64,000 nucleotides of DNA from Bacillota bacterium (lineage in GTDB: Bacteria > Bacillota > Clostridia > Peptostreptococcales > Acidaminobacteraceae): NCBI GenBank assembly GCA_025210655.1, contig JAOARG010000045.1, forward strand, positions 1 to 64,000, written 5' to 3'. The number at the start of each line of letters is the position of its first letter. The first letter of the stretch is position 1. Below are positions 36,881 through 46,393 of this stretch, in pieces. Under the pieces are notes generated by a model. The model searched no databases, was not told where the DNA came from, and saw nothing but the letters and a program-made list of their open reading frames with translations. A program made the position numbers and the translations under genes.

Positions 36881-37832
36881 TTGCTAATAACCTCCTGCTT
36901 TTTTCATTAAACATAATTCTGAACCCAACATAAATACCTGATGTTATGTCAGTTCCCGAAGTATCACCAAAACTTAATACTGCATCAATTGCCTCATCAA
37001 GTTCCCCAAAACCTGAGCCACGTAAAATAGTGAGAACTAAGTTTCTAACTTTTCCGGAACATTGACCAATTGAAGCGAATTTTAGCATTTCTTCACTTAT
37101 TCTGGTTGTTTTATTTGATATCTCGCCAATAACGTTCCTGTTAAATTCCAGAATACTATCGGTATCGAGCTCAAAATACCTTGAATTATAATACAGCGAA
37201 ACCATAAGACCAGTAATAAAATCATCAACTGATGGTGTTAGACCTGGTCCAAAGCCTATAATCTGCTTTGTGTATTCACCGATATTATCTCTATTACCGC
37301 TAACAACGTTTTCTAAGAAAGTAACAAATCTCGATTCTATAAAACTAGTATAGTGATTTGCCGGAATCTCTCTTTTAGTATAACTTGCTAACTCTGGTAA
37401 ATAAGAACCTATCCTATAAACAATAGGTGCTATTCCTTCGTGCTTACCTCTGTAGAATATCCCGTCTTCAAGATATTCAACTAGAGATTTGATATTTTCT
37501 AGTTCTGTCTTCTTAAAATCGTTTACAGGTTGAGGGTTCCATTTTTTTGCTTTACTGATTTCAATGTCAATGCTCATTTCAGTGACACTGATCACATCTT
37601 TCTTGAATGTGACGCTCATTCCTTGCTTGAATCCAAGTTGTTGTAAATTGCTAGCTTTCACAACGATTCCCATAGGACTTATGTCTTTCTTATCTACAAG
37701 AATTGCTACTAGGTCATTATCTTCAGTAACTATATTTACTGTTTTCTTGAATACGGAATGAATTTGACCACTTATACTTTTTTTATCTAGGATTTTCGTA
37801 TAAAGGTCGTTACAAATTTCTATTGCAACCAT
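36858..37832 (-). CDS. allH: Oxamate transcarbamylase subunit AllH (DUF2877)
   Basis: A 324-residue DUF2877 protein, equivalent to E. coli YlbF/AllH, the third subunit with AllF and AllG. The family motif IGFGPGLTPSVDDFITGLM is near residues 193-211. It is the first gene of the operon allH-allF-small-allG-cyclase. The ATG at 37832 has GAGGGA eight bases upstream. A terminator separates it from pucR, so the operon has its own promoter in the AT-rich gap. Confidence 0.88.
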   Translation of the reverse strand: MVAIEICNDLYTKILDKKSISGQIHSVFKKTVNIVTEDNDLVAILVDKKDISPMGIVVKASNLQQLGFKQGMSVTFKKDVISVTEMSIDIEISKAKKWNPQPVNDFKKTELENIKSLVEYLEDGIFYRGKHEGIAPIVYRIGSYLPELASYTKREIPANHYTSFIESRFVTFLENVVSGNRDNIGEYTKQIIGFGPGLTPSVDDFITGLMVSLYYNSRYFELDTDSILEFNRNVIGEISNKTTRISEEMLKFASIGQCSGKVRNLVLTILRGSGFGELDEAIDAVLSFGDTSGTDITSGIYVGFRIMFNEKSRRLLANESTNGN

Positions 37833-37917
37833 CAAATCAATCCCTCAAACTATTATTTTTTTCTACACTAAAAGTATATAATAAATATTCTACTTTTACA
37901 TTAGTTTGCCTTTAGAA

Positions 37918-37946
37918 AAAGACCCCAAATATAATCTGGGGTCTTT
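37918..37946 (-). terminator. Terminator after the PucR-family gene
   Basis: AAAGACCCCA pairs with TGGGGTCTTT, followed on the minus strand by TTTTTC. It separates the xanthine dehydrogenase operon from the allHFG operon. Confidence 0.88.
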
Positions 37947-37967
37947 GTTAGTTGTTACTATATTAAA

Positions 37968-39659
37968 CTATAATTGTTCCGTTTTTAGAATATCATAGAT
38001 TTTTAAGGATATTTCTAGGTTCAATCTTTCGTTAGGATCCTCAAGATTTATTCCTGTTATTTCCTTTATTCTTTGCATTCTATATATAATCGTATTGTAA
38101 TGAGTATACATTTCTTCTGATACCTTTTTTAAATTACTTCTACATTCGAAGTACTTTTTAAGGGTCTTGACAAGGTCTGAATCTTTTTCCCTGTCATACT
38201 TAACAAGTGGCTCAAGTATCTCTTTGTAGAAATGGAAAAGTTCTGGTTTTAATTCTTCATAAGATAGTATTCTGTATATACCTAAATCATCATAATGAAT
38301 AGGATGACCTTCTCTTGATCCAATTAGATTTTCAACAGCTCTTTGAGCTTCTCTATTGGACATCCACAGCTTGCCTACCTCTGAGTAATTTCTACCAATT
38401 CCAATTGAGATATTTTCTTTGATAGATTCAATTTCTGCATAAGCAAATACTTCTTCACAGAACTTAAATATCTCATTCTTAAGCTCTAGTTTATTCTTTC
38501 CAAGTTCAGAACTATAAAGTATAATCATACGGTCTGATTTGTTACCGTAAATAATCTTTTCTTTCCTTGACTTGGACAGTCTCTCTACGATACTCATTAG
38601 TTTATTGTTTAGATGATGTAGATAGTTGGTATTGTTCGGCGTAAGCTTCATCAAACTATCTATATCCCTTATTGTAATTATTATTACAGAATAGCTAAGG
38701 TTCTTATCGAAGTTAAAGAATGTTGATCTTTCAAGTGCTTTTCTTTGTCTTCCTTCATCACTTGATAACAAATCATCAAAGAATTCAATCTTATGCTTAT
38801 TTTCAATTTCATATATTGAAAGTTTCTTTAATAAATCAAGTGCAATAAGAGGAGCTGCTGATTCCATTACTGATAACTCAACAGGACTAAGTTCTTTCTG
38901 ATCCTGCCAGATAAATATGTTTCCATAGTTTCTATCTTCAGTACAAATTGGAATCATAATTCTTTCTACACTTTTACCACCTAGCATATCCCTAGTTCTT
39001 ATATAAGAGTTTTTACCAGTATCCTTGTAATTCATAACTCTTTTTCTATTGCTTTCAGCAACTATTATGCTTTCTATCTCTTCTTTCTGATCATCTGGAC
39101 ATATTATTTCGTAAGACTTGAAGATATTTTCATATATTGCAAGGGATATTCCCAGTCCACCATGGATTGCATTTGCAATTTCCTTAAGACTTCCACCCTT
39201 AAGCATAACATTCATCAGTCTAGAGTTGAAACCATCTATCTGTTTAAGGATAGTTGTCTGCGAATTTACTATGTCCGTAAGTACAGGCATTATAATGTCT
39301 GCATATGAAACGTCATATGGTATCTCGATTAATGGGAAGTCCAAATCCCTAGCAGTTTTAAGAACAATCTCCGGTATTTCTTTAATATACCTTTTCGTCT
39401 TAATTCCCAGTCCGGCTAATCCCCTTTTATTAAGTTCAGGAATCAATTCATTTAACTTAATTATGTCATCTTTGATAGAATATGCAGTTGTAAGTAGAAA
39501 TTCCCCTGGTTGTACCCAATCAAGTATATCGGGAACCTCCATAACATTTACCTTTGTAATTTTCCTATCCATTCCTGCGCTTCCAGACAAGTTCTTAGCG
39601 TCCTTTAGAATACCCAGTTTTAATAGATCTCTTATCGTAATACCAACAGAACGATACAT
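37968..39659 (-). CDS. PucR-family transcriptional regulator
   Basis: A 563-residue regulator with an N-terminal purine catabolism regulator-like domain (about 1-125, with VGITIRDLL and DILDWVQPGEFLLTTAYSIKDD), a middle GAF/GGDEF-like region, and a C-terminal PucR helix-turn-helix near 510-560 (KVSEEMYTHYNTIIYRMQRIKEITG). In Bacillus subtilis PucR controls purine use. Here it is the last gene of the hydroxylase operon and sits between that operon and allHFG, so both are likely targets. The ATG at 39659 has AGGTGG seven bases upstream. Confidence 0.9.
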   Translation of the reverse strand: MYRSVGITIRDLLKLGILKDAKNLSGSAGMDRKITKVNVMEVPDILDWVQPGEFLLTTAYSIKDDIIKLNELIPELNKRGLAGLGIKTKRYIKEIPEIVLKTARDLDFPLIEIPYDVSYADIIMPVLTDIVNSQTTILKQIDGFNSRLMNVMLKGGSLKEIANAIHGGLGISLAIYENIFKSYEIICPDDQKEEIESIIVAESNRKRVMNYKDTGKNSYIRTRDMLGGKSVERIMIPICTEDRNYGNIFIWQDQKELSPVELSVMESAAPLIALDLLKKLSIYEIENKHKIEFFDDLLSSDEGRQRKALERSTFFNFDKNLSYSVIIITIRDIDSLMKLTPNNTNYLHHLNNKLMSIVERLSKSRKEKIIYGNKSDRMIILYSSELGKNKLELKNEIFKFCEEVFAYAEIESIKENISIGIGRNYSEVGKLWMSNREAQRAVENLIGSREGHPIHYDDLGIYRILSYEELKPELFHFYKEILEPLVKYDREKDSDLVKTLKKYFECRSNLKKVSEEMYTHYNTIIYRMQRIKEITGINLEDPNERLNLEISLKIYDILKTEQL

Positions 39660-39673
39660 AAACACACCACCTA

Positions 39674-40468
39674 CTACTTATTGATAAAATACATTATAGC
39701 CTCAAGAACAGATCCGCCAATTGCCCTTGCTTTATCAGATATTGTATAGCAATAATCAACAATACCCCTTGGATCAACGTCTCCTATCTTAAATCCTTCA
39801 GTTACATTAGTACCTTCATTTATCAGACCTCTTAAGCAACCATCTAGGGGTGAAAGAACTTCTGTGTCCCCTACATACATTACCACTTGGCCTTTTTTAA
39901 CAATATCCCCTAATTTTGAAGCATGTTTTACTTCACCTTCACAAGAGGATCTAATTACCCTTTCCCAAGAATAACCTGCAATATTTCCAGGTACACCTGA
40001 GTCAGGTTTCGTTTTACCTTCTAGTATAACCCTACCTAAGTCATGGCCTCTACTAGTTTCAATAACGGCATTTACATCAACACCCGCTTCAAAACCAGGT
40101 CCAAGTCCAACTACTACAGGAGCCATATCTATTTTTGTTCCTAAATTCTTTTTAGCAAGTATTCCATCTACAACTGCTATTGGTTTTAGTTCCTTAATAG
40201 ATTCTCCTTTAGGGTCAATTATAACAGGTATATTACTATTCTCCAATATTTCTTTCGCATTTTCAACATTTTTTGCCAATTGCCCCTTAACACCCTCTAT
40301 TGTTATTTCACCGTCAAACACAGCCTGGGCAAAGGATACAGTCCTTCTGATCACAGTTGGCTTTTCAATTTCTAATACTACAACTTTGAATCCTGCTTTG
40401 TGAAGTCTATATATAGAACCAGTGGCAACATCTCCGCCACCCCTAAATACTACAGTCTTATTTTCCAC
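39674..40468 (-). CDS. yqeB: YqeB-type selenium-dependent molybdenum hydroxylase accessory protein
   Basis: A 264-residue protein of the EF2563/YqeB family, whose genes track selenium-dependent molybdenum hydroxylases. It has an N-terminal nucleotide-binding-like VFRGGGDVATGSIYRLHKAGF, a middle MAPVVVGLGPGFEAG segment and a C-terminal biotinyl/lipoyl-like part (GDIVKKGQVVMYVGDTEVLSPLDG). The GTG start follows the xdhC-type stop codon at once, with AAGGAG upstream, so the two genes are coupled. It suggests the neighbouring hydroxylase carries labile selenium. Confidence 0.87.
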   Translation of the reverse strand: MENKTVVFRGGGDVATGSIYRLHKAGFKVVVLEIEKPTVIRRTVSFAQAVFDGEITIEGVKGQLAKNVENAKEILENSNIPVIIDPKGESIKELKPIAVVDGILAKKNLGTKIDMAPVVVGLGPGFEAGVDVNAVIETSRGHDLGRVILEGKTKPDSGVPGNIAGYSWERVIRSSCEGEVKHASKLGDIVKKGQVVMYVGDTEVLSPLDGCLRGLINEGTNVTEGFKIGDVDPRGIVDYCYTISDKARAIGGSVLEAIMYFINK

Positions 40469-41260
40469 TTATAACATCTCCTTCAGTGACTTACCAGTGG
40501 TAAAGCTTAAATCCTTCATTATTTCTCCAATGATTGAAATAGCAATTTCTTCTGGAGTTTCAGATCCTATATCAAGACCTATTGGCATATATAACTGATT
40601 AAGTCTTTCCTCAGTATAACCATCCTTTAATAGGTTTTGCTTAACTATTGTAATCTTTCTCTTACTTCCAATTACACCAATATACTTGGCATTAGAATCT
40701 ATTACTGCTCTTAAAGCTTTTTCATCACTGTCTTTTGTTGCAATTACCACACAAGTAAACTCATCAACTTTTACTTCTCCTATACACTTATCGTAATCTG
40801 GATCAGCATATACCTCTGTAGCGAATGGGAATCTTTCTGGATTAGCAAATTCCTCTCTGTCGTCTACTACCTTTACTTCATAGCCCATTTGATTTGCAAA
40901 TTTAGCAACAGCATAGTTAACATGACCTCCTCCTACTAAGAAGATCTTTGGTCTGGGAGTATGAACTTCAATATAAACGTCCATATTTCCACCACAATTC
41001 ATTTTGATACCATCTTTAGCATCTGAATTCAGCTTATAATAAGCAACCCTTGACTTTTTTTCTTTCATAGCCTCAAGTGCTTCATCTATAGCATATCTCT
41101 CCGCTAGGCCGCCACCTATCGTTCCGAATATGCTTCCATCAGGAAGTACAATCATTTTTCCAACATTTCTTGGAGTTGATCCTTCCGCTCTAATTATTGA
41201 AACCATAGCAAAATCAATATTTTGCTCTTCTAATTGTGCTGCTTTTTTAAATATACTCAT
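40469..41260 (-). CDS. XdhC-family molybdenum hydroxylase maturation factor
   Basis: A 263-residue XdhC/CoxI-family protein that protects and inserts sulfurated molybdenum cofactor into the hydroxylase. It has the N-terminal VSIIRAEGSTPRNVGKMIV and GTIGGGLAE, then a Rossmann-like IFLVGGGHVNYAVAKFA and the C-terminal GSETPEEIAISIIGEI. I give no symbol because xdhC is also the name of an enzyme subunit. It is directly before yqeB and downstream of the molybdopterin-binding gene. Confidence 0.92.
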   Translation of the reverse strand: MSIFKKAAQLEEQNIDFAMVSIIRAEGSTPRNVGKMIVLPDGSIFGTIGGGLAERYAIDEALEAMKEKKSRVAYYKLNSDAKDGIKMNCGGNMDVYIEVHTPRPKIFLVGGGHVNYAVAKFANQMGYEVKVVDDREEFANPERFPFATEVYADPDYDKCIGEVKVDEFTCVVIATKDSDEKALRAVIDSNAKYIGVIGSKRKITIVKQNLLKDGYTEERLNQLYMPIGLDIGSETPEEIAISIIGEIMKDLSFTTGKSLKEML

Positions 41261-41351
41261 ATTCTACACCCCTTGTTTTTGTAATAATTCATTTTTGTTT
41301 TCATTACACATTTGATTTATTCCCAAAACAACTCATTTGTAAACTATTATT

Positions 41352-42365
41352 TTACTTTCCTAAAGGACAAATTGGATACATACAAGTTTCACATTTCATG
41401 CATAATCCACCATGACCAAGTCCTGAAATTTCTTCCCTAGTGATTTCATCATCAGCAAGCATTCTTGGATATACTAAATCAAATACTGTAGTGCTGTGAT
41501 ACATACCACATCCTGGTATTCCAAGTATAGATACATTGTCCCTATATCCAACCATAACCATGGCCCCAGGAAGAACTGGCGCTCCATATGTTACAACTTT
41601 CTTTGCAACTTCTTTTATCGATGAGGGAGTAACATCATCTGGATCTACTGACATGCCTCCTGATGTTAATACTATCTCACATCCTGAATCTATATGTTTC
41701 ATAATTGCTTCACTTATTTTCTCTTTACTATCAGGTGCGTATATAGTTTCCATATACTGACCACCATAGTGCTTAATCTTATTTTCAAGTATGGGACCAA
41801 ACTTATCTTTAATCCTACCTTCAAAAACTTCAGTACCGGTTACTACAATACCAACTTTTTTGTTTTTAAATTCTTTTACACTTATTATCTTTTTGTCACA
41901 GTATTCAGACATTTTTTCAAGTGCATTCTTTTCAATTGTTAGTGGTATTATTCTTGTAGCAGCAACTGCCTGTTCTTTTTTCACAATAGTATTATTGTGT
42001 AGTGTAGCTACTATAACATTGTCAACAGAGTTAACTTTCTTTAATCTTTCTACATCGATTTTAAGTAATCCTTCAACGGTTGATGAAAATGTTATTTTAC
42101 CTTCTGATGGTTCATTAATACTAATGTTTTTGCCCATAGTATTTTTCGCTATATATTTAGAGGCATCATCTTCATGAAGTGTGTTTTCATCTAGTTCTAA
42201 AACATATACATTGTACTTGCCCATGTCTTTAAACTTATCTATATCTTCTTCCTTGATTATGTGCCCTTTTTTAAACTTTACACCCTTAAATTCACCTGGA
42301 ACAATTTTCGTCATATCATGGGCAAGAACATGACCAACTGCTTTTTCTATATCTAGAATTTTCAT
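41352..42365 (-). CDS. Molybdopterin-binding (MoeA/MogA-like) protein with Cys-rich tail
   Basis: A 337-residue protein with a MoCF-binding domain (about 165-300: VGIVVTGTEVFEGRIKDKFGP, LTSGGMSVDPDD, PGAMVMVG, GIPGCGMYH). The N-terminal part resembles the MoeA/SAF-like region. It ends in a cysteine-rich tail (LCMKCETCMYPICPLGK), which could bind a metal. In this operon it probably helps load the cofactor onto the hydroxylase. AGGAGG lies before the ATG. Confidence 0.85.
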   Translation of the reverse strand: MKILDIEKAVGHVLAHDMTKIVPGEFKGVKFKKGHIIKEEDIDKFKDMGKYNVYVLELDENTLHEDDASKYIAKNTMGKNISINEPSEGKITFSSTVEGLLKIDVERLKKVNSVDNVIVATLHNNTIVKKEQAVAATRIIPLTIEKNALEKMSEYCDKKIISVKEFKNKKVGIVVTGTEVFEGRIKDKFGPILENKIKHYGGQYMETIYAPDSKEKISEAIMKHIDSGCEIVLTSGGMSVDPDDVTPSSIKEVAKKVVTYGAPVLPGAMVMVGYRDNVSILGIPGCGMYHSTTVFDLVYPRMLADDEITREEISGLGHGGLCMKCETCMYPICPLGK

Positions 42366-42570
42366 CTTACCCCTCCTTTTAGTTACTTTCTATAATCATT
42401 TATTACTAAATCACAAGTCCTTATTTTTCTATTATACACTTTATTTTAGTAACAAACCATAATAACTGATAATATTTATCAGCGGAAAACCCTTTTTTAC
42501 CCTCTACAAATCTATTATACAATAACTTATACCATAAAATCTATTTCTTCTTTGTTATTTATACACAAAA
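42366..42570. other. AT-rich gap upstream of the molybdopterin-binding gene
   Basis: Gene-free sequence between the permease terminator and the molybdopterin-binding gene. It may hold an internal promoter; I see no clear hexamers or operator. Confidence 0.35.
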
Positions 42571-42602
42571 AAAAAGAATCCAAATTGTAATGGATTCTTT
42601 TT
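42571..42602. terminator. Bidirectional terminator downstream of the permease gene
   Basis: AAAAAGAATCCA pairs with TGGATTCTTTTT, with A and T runs on both sides. It lies about 100 bases after the permease stop codon. Confidence 0.82.
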
Positions 42603-42698
42603 GAAGCGAGGGATTATTTTATTTTTTATTAACAATGATATGATATTAAAAACAAATTAAACAATAATATAAAAAAACGATTTCATTAAAACTATTAA

Positions 42699-43928
42699 TT
42701 AGTCTGGTAATACGATATTTAATACGATACCAACTAATGCTGCTAATGCCATTCCGTCAAGTGTGAAAGAAATTGGACCAAGTACTACTGGTAATTCTGC
42801 TCCACCAAGACCTAAGATAAGAATAACTGCTGCAATAATAAGGTTTCTTTGAGCAGTGAAATCAACTTCGTGCTCAACTAAAGTTCTAGCTCCAACAGAA
42901 GCGATAGAACCGAATAAGATGATTGATATACCACCAATGATTGGGTTAGGTATAGTTTGGATTAAAGCACCAAGCTTTGGTGAGAATCCAAGGATCATAG
43001 CAAATACTGCTGCAATTCTCATGATTCTTGGGTCCCAAGCTCTTGTAAGAGCAAGAACACCAATGTTCTCTGAGTAAGTAGTATTAGCAGGTCCACCAAC
43101 CATAGCAGAGATAGAAGTTGCTAAACCGTCTCCAAGAAGAGTTCTGTGAAGACCTGGCTCAGTCATGAAGTCTTGCTCAACAGTAGAACCGATAGCAAGA
43201 ACGTCACCAACGTGCTCAACCATAGTAGCAAGAGCGATTGGTCCAATCATCATTACAGCACTAAGATCAAACTTAGCAATAGTAAAGTGTGGTAAACCAA
43301 TTAAAGCTGCTTCTTTTACAGGTGTAAAATCAACTAGTCCCATAACTACACAAATAAGGTAAGTAGAAACTAGAGCAACTACAACAGGGATAACCTTTAA
43401 GAATCCCTTAGCAAAGATAGCAACACCTGCCATGATAGCAAATGCAATAATCGCAACTAACCAGTTCTCACTCGCACTACCGATAGCAACTGGAGCAAGC
43501 TTAGTACCGATTACAATGATAATCGGTCCTGTTACAACTGGTGGGAAAAACTTAACAACTTTTTCAGCTCCAAATACATACATTAAAGCTGAAAGTATTA
43601 AATAAATAAGACCGGCAACAACAATACCACCCTGTGCGTAAGCAATGTCTCCAGTAATTTCAGTAACTGTTAACATAGGTGCGATAAATGCAAATGAAGA
43701 ACCAAGGAATGCAGGAACCTTTCCTTTTGTAACTGCATGGAATAACAGTGTTCCGATACCCGCCATTAATAATGTTACAGATACATTAAGTCCTGTAATT
43801 AGTGGAACTAAAACTGTAGCTCCAAACATAGTGAACGCATGCTGACAACCTAGAAGTATCATCTTTGGAACCCCTAACTGTCTTACGTCTCTTATAGCAT
43901 CATGATTTACGTTATTTGCTGTACTCAT
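42699..43928 (-). CDS. NCS2-family uracil/xanthine permease
   Basis: A 409-residue membrane protein with about 12-14 transmembrane helices of the nucleobase:cation symporter 2 family. It has GCQHAFTMFGATVLVPLITG at the N terminus, FLGSSFAFIAPM, and the NCS2 signature region IGSTVEQDFMTEPGLHRTLLGDG near 218-240. The Glu in that segment and GGPANTTYSENIG match the UraA/PyrP branch. Context (xanthine dehydrogenase upstream, PucR downstream) suggests a purine or uracil substrate; sequence alone does not decide. Confidence 0.9.
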   Translation of the reverse strand: MSTANNVNHDAIRDVRQLGVPKMILLGCQHAFTMFGATVLVPLITGLNVSVTLLMAGIGTLLFHAVTKGKVPAFLGSSFAFIAPMLTVTEITGDIAYAQGGIVVAGLIYLILSALMYVFGAEKVVKFFPPVVTGPIIIVIGTKLAPVAIGSASENWLVAIIAFAIMAGVAIFAKGFLKVIPVVVALVSTYLICVVMGLVDFTPVKEAALIGLPHFTIAKFDLSAVMMIGPIALATMVEHVGDVLAIGSTVEQDFMTEPGLHRTLLGDGLATSISAMVGGPANTTYSENIGVLALTRAWDPRIMRIAAVFAMILGFSPKLGALIQTIPNPIIGGISIILFGSIASVGARTLVEHEVDFTAQRNLIIAAVILILGLGGAELPVVLGPISFTLDGMALAALVGIVLNIVLPD

Positions 43929-44016
43929 AAGCCAACTCCCTTCAATTATTAAGAAAAATCCCCCGCTTATTTATACAGTTATCCTGCCATAAGGCAGGTA
44001 TATAAATCTAAATATT

Positions 44017-44048
44017 GTTTGTACAAGGGCCCTGGCCCTTGTACAAAC
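44017..44048. repeat. Perfect 15-pair palindrome between the Mo-subunit and permease genes
   Basis: GTTTGTACAAGGGCC pairs with GGCCCTTGTACAAAC around CT. No T run follows on either strand, so it is a stabilising or attenuating hairpin rather than a plain terminator. A smaller CCTGCC/GGCAGG hairpin lies at about 43983-43998. Confidence 0.8.
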
Positions 44049-44062
44049 TAAATTATTTTAAA

Positions 44063-46381
44063 TTATAATGTTTGACCTTCTTTTTCCTTGATAGCTCTAA
44101 GAACTCTCTCAGGAGTGAAAGGCATTCTATCGATTCTAACTCCAAGAGCATCATATAATGCACTTGCAATTGCAGGAGCACCTGGTACCATTGCTGGCTC
44201 AGCTACACCTCTAGCTCCAAATGGACCAGTTTCTTCAGGATCTTCGATAAATCTTAAATCCATCTCTGGAATATCATCTGAAGTAGGAATCTTGTAATCT
44301 ACGAAGTTAGGAGCCTTACAAACTCCATCTTCTAGAAGCATATCTTCCCATAAAGCAGTACCTAGTGCCTGAACAAGAGCTCCCTCGAACTGACCTTCAA
44401 TAAGCTGTGGGTTGATTACTCTACCAACATCGAAACAAGATACCATCTTAGTAACTTTAACATGTCCTGTCTCTTTGTCAACTTCAATCTCTGCTCCGTT
44501 AGCTCCGTAAGTCCAGAATGTAACGGGCTTCTCACCAAGACCAGTCTTCTTATCAGCGTCTCTGATGTTTGGAGGAATGAATGTTCCTCTACCAATTACA
44601 GGACCGAATAGACCAGATCCATCAGGCATGTTAAGACCTAATGCAAGATCAGCGATTGATACTTTTCTATCTGGGTAAATCTTAGAAACAACATAACCAT
44701 CTCTAAGCTCAAGATCTCTCTTGTAGATACCTAATTTAATTTGAGCCATTTCAAGTAATTGCTCTTTTGCATCATCACATGCAGCCATAACAGATCTACC
44801 GTTACAGTAAGTGATTCTTGATGCAACTGTCTGCCACTCGTATGGAGTGTGCTCAGTATCACCAGTTCTGATAGAAATTTTTGAAGGATCTATTGAAAGA
44901 ACCTCAGAAGCGATCTGTACCATAACAGTATCAGAACCCTGTCCGATATCCTGACCACTAACTAATAGTGCAGCAGTTCCGTCTTCATTCAGCTTGATAA
45001 TTGAAGCTGATTGAGCGTTAGCTGGCATTGATGGGGCTTTGAATCCACATGCAAGACCAACACCGATTGCTTTAGTAGGATCATCAGAAACTCTTTTTCT
45101 ATCATACTCGATACCTTCAGCAGCTTGCTGAATACAATCAAACATGTTAGCTTGATCGATTGGAGCGTTTGTAGCAGTACGTCCGCCAACCTTGTGACAG
45201 TTGATTTCTCTGATTTGCTTACCAGTGATACCAATCTTCTCAGCAAGGATGTCAAGATTTTGCTCGATTCCGAAGTGAATCTCACACATACCAAATCCTC
45301 TGTATGGTCCACCAACAGGGTTGTTAGTGTATACACAGTAAGAATCTGTCCAAACGTTAGGAATATCGTAAGGACCAGTTGAAGCGTAACCAGACGCCTT
45401 AGCGATGTTTACACCATACTCAGTGTAAGCTCCACCATCCCAAACGAATTCGTTCTTAACAGCAACGATGTTACCATCATTGTTGATACCAGTTTTTATT
45501 TTTAAGTTAAGACCTTGTCTTACGAAAGAACAAGTCATCTCTTCTTCTCTTGAATAAGTAAGTTTTACCTGTGAACCAACACACTTCTGAGCTAATGCGA
45601 TAACAACACCCTCAAGTGTAGTACCTGCTTTAGCACCAAATCCACCACCAACAGCTGGAGAAATAACTCTAACTTTGTTAAGTGGCTTGTCAAAAGCAAC
45701 AGCAAGTGCGCCTCTAACAGCGTATGGTGACTGTGAAGATGACCAAACAGTTAATTGTCCATCTGGATCTTCCTGAGCCATAGCAGTATGTGGCTCGATA
45801 GGACAGTGCTGTACGTGTGGTACGTAGAAAGTATTTTCTACTACGTGATCAGCTTCTTCAAATCCTTTTTCAACATCACCTTTTCTTAATTTGTAGTGAT
45901 TTGAAATATTAGTTCCAGCTTTAGGGAAGAAAACTGGTGCACACTTGTACTCCATCAAATCAGGATGGATAATTGGTGCGTCTTCTTTCATAGCTTCAAG
46001 ACCATTGAATACTCCTGGTAATTCTTCGTACTCAACCTTGATTAACTCTAAAGCTTCTTCAGCGATTTCTCTAGTTTTTGCTGCTACAGCAACAACAGCC
46101 TCGCCTATAAATTTAACAGTATCCTTAGCTAAGAAGTTTTTATCTTCTAAGTAAAGACCTGATTTTTTCTTTACATCGTCTCCAGTAGCAACTGCTTTAA
46201 CTCCTTGAAGTTTTTCAGCTTCAGAAGTATCTATGCTTACGATTTTTGCGTGAGCATATGGACTTCTTAATACAGCAGCGTGAAGTAATTTTGAAGTATT
46301 CATATCATCAACGTACTTCAAACTACCAGTTGCTTTTTTAATACCGTCGACTCTCTTAACACTTGTGCCTACGTATTTCAT
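44063..46381 (-). CDS. xdhA: Xanthine dehydrogenase-type molybdenum-binding subunit
   Basis: A 772-residue large subunit of the xanthine oxidase family. It hydroxylates purines such as hypoxanthine and xanthine at the molybdenum centre, or runs in reverse on urate. Residues 10-120 are the a/b hammerhead domain. Molybdopterin-binding loops include PAVGGGFGAKAG and PYRGFGMCEIHFG, and the catalytic Glu lies in GARGVAEPAM near the C terminus. No selenocysteine codon is present; selenium, if used, is a labile ligand. An AGGGGG site lies upstream. The true substrate is not certain, since related enzymes act on nicotinate or aldehydes. Confidence 0.9.
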   Translation of the reverse strand: MKYVGTSVKRVDGIKKATGSLKYVDDMNTSKLLHAAVLRSPYAHAKIVSIDTSEAEKLQGVKAVATGDDVKKKSGLYLEDKNFLAKDTVKFIGEAVVAVAAKTREIAEEALELIKVEYEELPGVFNGLEAMKEDAPIIHPDLMEYKCAPVFFPKAGTNISNHYKLRKGDVEKGFEEADHVVENTFYVPHVQHCPIEPHTAMAQEDPDGQLTVWSSSQSPYAVRGALAVAFDKPLNKVRVISPAVGGGFGAKAGTTLEGVVIALAQKCVGSQVKLTYSREEEMTCSFVRQGLNLKIKTGINNDGNIVAVKNEFVWDGGAYTEYGVNIAKASGYASTGPYDIPNVWTDSYCVYTNNPVGGPYRGFGMCEIHFGIEQNLDILAEKIGITGKQIREINCHKVGGRTATNAPIDQANMFDCIQQAAEGIEYDRKRVSDDPTKAIGVGLACGFKAPSMPANAQSASIIKLNEDGTAALLVSGQDIGQGSDTVMVQIASEVLSIDPSKISIRTGDTEHTPYEWQTVASRITYCNGRSVMAACDDAKEQLLEMAQIKLGIYKRDLELRDGYVVSKIYPDRKVSIADLALGLNMPDGSGLFGPVIGRGTFIPPNIRDADKKTGLGEKPVTFWTYGANGAEIEVDKETGHVKVTKMVSCFDVGRVINPQLIEGQFEGALVQALGTALWEDMLLEDGVCKAPNFVDYKIPTSDDIPEMDLRFIEDPEETGPFGARGVAEPAMVPGAPAIASALYDALGVRIDRMPFTPERVLRAIKEKEGQTL

Positions 46382-46393
46382 CCGATAAACCCC

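Noticed and set aside
39118-39684. 188-codon plus-strand reading frame
   Set aside because: It is antisense to the PucR-family gene, with no ribosome site or recognisable domain.
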